Assembly (NCBI GenBank): GCA_026193355.1
Contig: JAPHTL010000241.1
Coordinates: forward strand, 1-7,258
Source: Rhodospirillales bacterium
GTDB lineage: Bacteria; Pseudomonadota; Alphaproteobacteria; Rhodospirillales; JAPHTL01
Length of the DNA stretch: 7,258 nt
Direction: 5' to 3'
The stretch's first letter is position 1, and the number at the start of each line of letters is the position of its first letter. This document shows positions 5,790 through 7,258 of the stretch, in pieces. A program made the position numbers and the translations under genes. The notes below the pieces were generated by a model. The model was not told the DNA's origin. It worked only from the letters and a program-made list of their open reading frames with translations, and did no database searches.

Positions 5790-7258
5790 ATGAGCGAGAA
5801 AACGACCGACAATGCTGCGCCGCAACGTGACAAGCCCTGGCTGATCCGCACATATTCCGGCCATTCATCCGCAACAGAAAGCAACCGTCTGTATCGCAAG
5901 AATCTGGAGCGCGGGCAGACCGGCCTGTCGGTCGCTTTCGACCTGCCGACCCAGACGGGTTACGATTCCGACCACCCCCTTGCCCGCGGCGAGGTGGGCA
6001 AGGTTGGCGTTCCGCTCAGCCATCTCGGCGACATGGAGGCTCTGTTCGACGAGATCCCGCTGGAGCGGATGAACACGTCGATGACCATCAACGCCACCGC
6101 CGCATGGTTGCTGGCCCTTTATATTGCCGTGGCCGAGAAGCGGGGCATCCCCCGCGACCAACTTTCCGGCACCACGCAAAACGACATCATCAAGGAATAC
6201 CTGTCGCGCGGGACATATATCTTCCCGCCGCAGCCGAGCATGCGTCTGATCGGCGACGTGATCGCATTTACGACGCGGGAGGTTCCCAAATGGAACCCGG
6301 TCAATATCTGCTCGTACCACCTGCAGGAAGCCGGCGCGACGCCGGTTCAGGAACTCTCCTATGCGCTGGCGACGGCGATGACGGTGCTGGACACGGTGCG
6401 CGACACCGGACAGGTCGCCGATGAAAGTTTTCAGCAGGTCGTCGGGCGCATCAGCTTCTTCGTCAATGCCGGAATCCGCTTTGTCACCGAGATGTGCAAG
6501 ATGCGGGCATTCACCGAACTGTGGGACGAGATCACGGCCGAACGATACGGCGTCAATGACCCGAAATACCGTCGCTTCCGTTATGGCGTGCAGGTGAATT
6601 CGCTAGGCCTGACCGAACAACAGCCGGAAAACAACGTCTATCGGGTCCTGCTTGAAATGCTTTCTGTGGTTTTGTCGAAGAATGCGCGCGCGCGCGCCGT
6701 TCAGCTTCCCGCCTGGAACGAAGCGCTGGGCCTGCCCCGCCCGTGGGACCAGCAGTGGAGCCTGCGGATGCAGCAAATCGTCGCAAGCGAAACCGATCTT
6801 CTTGAATACGACGACCTTTTTGATGGCTCCGGGGTCGTTTCGGCCAAGGTCGAGGAACTGAAGCGCGAGGCGCGACAGGAGATCAATCGCATCCGCGAAC
6901 TTGGCGGCGTGATTCCGGCGGTCGAATCGGGATACCTGAAAGGCGAACTGGTGAAATCCCACGCCCGTCGCCTTTCCGCCATCGAAAAGGGCGACCAGGT
7001 CGTGGTCGGGGTCAACAAATACACCGAAGGCGAGGAATCGCCGCTGACAGCTGGCGACGGACTGGTTCAGGAAATCGATCCCGATGTGGAACGCCGGCAG
7101 GTCGAAAGCCTGAATGCATGGCGCGATGCGCGTGATTCCGAAGCCGTCAGAATGGCTCTGGCGGCGCTTGCCGATGTTGCGCGCAACGGGGGCAACATCA
7201 TGGAACCGTCCATCCGTTGCGCCCATGCGGGCGTCACAACAGGCGAGTGGGCCGATAC
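5790..7258 (+). CDS. ecm: Ethylmalonyl-CoA mutase (partial, cobalamin-binding domain beyond right edge)
   Basis: Adenosylcobalamin-dependent acyl-CoA mutase converting (2R)-ethylmalonyl-CoA to (2S)-methylsuccinyl-CoA. From the ATG at 5790, 489 complete codons are visible with no stop; the family is about 650 residues, so the C-terminal cobalamin-binding domain with its DxHxxG motif is outside the window. The TIM-barrel substrate domain is clear: RTYSGHSSATESN (20-32), GLSVAFDLPTQTGYDSDH (45-62), NTSMTINATAAWLLALYIAV (95-114), NICSYHLQEAGA (172-183, with catalytic-site His177), RYGVQVNSLGLTEQQPENN (264-282) and AVQLPAWNEALGLPRPWD (303-320). Methylmalonyl-CoA mutases have FDLATHRGYDSD and an HTNSFDEALGLP-type segment at these places, so the FDLPTQTG and QLPAWNEALGLP versions point to the ethylmalonyl subclade. 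Divergent orientation from ccr and the nearby adenosyltransferase gene agree. No obvious frameshift or missing residue is seen in the visible part. Confidence 0.95.
   Translation, partial: MSEKTTDNAAPQRDKPWLIRTYSGHSSATESNRLYRKNLERGQTGLSVAFDLPTQTGYDSDHPLARGEVGKVGVPLSHLGDMEALFDEIPLERMNTSMTINATAAWLLALYIAVAEKRGIPRDQLSGTTQNDIIKEYLSRGTYIFPPQPSMRLIGDVIAFTTREVPKWNPVNICSYHLQEAGATPVQELSYALATAMTVLDTVRDTGQVADESFQQVVGRISFFVNAGIRFVTEMCKMRAFTELWDEITAERYGVNDPKYRRFRYGVQVNSLGLTEQQPENNVYRVLLEMLSVVLSKNARARAVQLPAWNEALGLPRPWDQQWSLRMQQIVASETDLLEYDDLFDGSGVVSAKVEELKREARQEINRIRELGGVIPAVESGYLKGELVKSHARRLSAIEKGDQVVVGVNKYTEGEESPLTAGDGLVQEIDPDVERRQVESLNAWRDARDSEAVRMALAALADVARNGGNIMEPSIRCAHAGVTTGEWAD
6684..6697 (+). repeat. 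(GC)7 tract inside ecm
   Basis: Fourteen bases of uninterrupted GC dinucleotide repeat, extended to 16 alternating purine-pyrimidine bases (6682-6697). It encodes the Ala-Arg-Ala-Arg stretch at residues 299-302, which is conserved in the family (KxARARAVQLPAWN), so the repeat can be explained by codon choice. Confidence 0.8.

Noticed and set aside
6603..7226. 207-codon open frame on the - strand
   Set aside because: It is antisense to ecm, whose + strand frame continues through the region with conserved mutase motifs.

Overview
The window reads as a chromosomal segment of an alphaproteobacterium built around the ethylmalonyl-CoA (EMC) pathway of acetyl-CoA assimilation. This rests on protein-level recognition of crotonyl-CoA carboxylase/reductase (ccr), methylsuccinyl-CoA dehydrogenase (mcd) and ethylmalonyl-CoA mutase (ecm), all of the type known from Rhodobacter and Methylobacterium, together with high-GC coding sequence. 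I cannot assign a genus; the order is also open.

Layout, read from the centre outwards. A 235-bp divergent intergenic region (5555-5789) separates ecm, on the + strand and cut by the right edge, from a run of five genes on the - strand. Those five, in transcription order, are ccr (5554-4274), mcd (4250-2595), a membrane PAS-GGDEF protein (2503-1364), a PduO-type cobalamin adenosyltransferase (1349-786) and etfB (from 611, cut by the left edge). The ccr-mcd gap is 23 bp and the GGDEF-adenosyltransferase gap is 14 bp, which indicates co-transcription. The mcd-GGDEF gap (91 bp) and the adenosyltransferase-etfB gap (174 bp) are larger, and the latter carries a good sigma-70-like promoter.

How the genes fit together. 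Ccr reductively carboxylates crotonyl-CoA to ethylmalonyl-CoA. Ecm, after an epimerase not seen here, rearranges it to methylsuccinyl-CoA using adenosylcobalamin. Mcd oxidises methylsuccinyl-CoA to mesaconyl-CoA and passes electrons to electron-transfer flavoprotein, whose beta subunit is encoded by etfB. The adenosyltransferase makes the adenosylcobalamin that Ecm needs. The cluster therefore holds three pathway enzymes, a cofactor-supply enzyme and an electron acceptor.

The unexpected member is the GGDEF protein. It keeps the GGDEF motif and an RxxD inhibitory site but has lost several residues normally needed for GTP handling, so it may be a c-di-GMP-binding or GTP-binding sensor and not an active diguanylate cyclase. 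The other area worth attention is the ccr/ecm divergent region, which is rich in TTGC/GCAA elements, carries three copies of TTTATTGC, and has a perfect inverted repeat over the likely ecm -10 box. I found no RNA genes, insertion sequences, CRISPR arrays or prophage genes.
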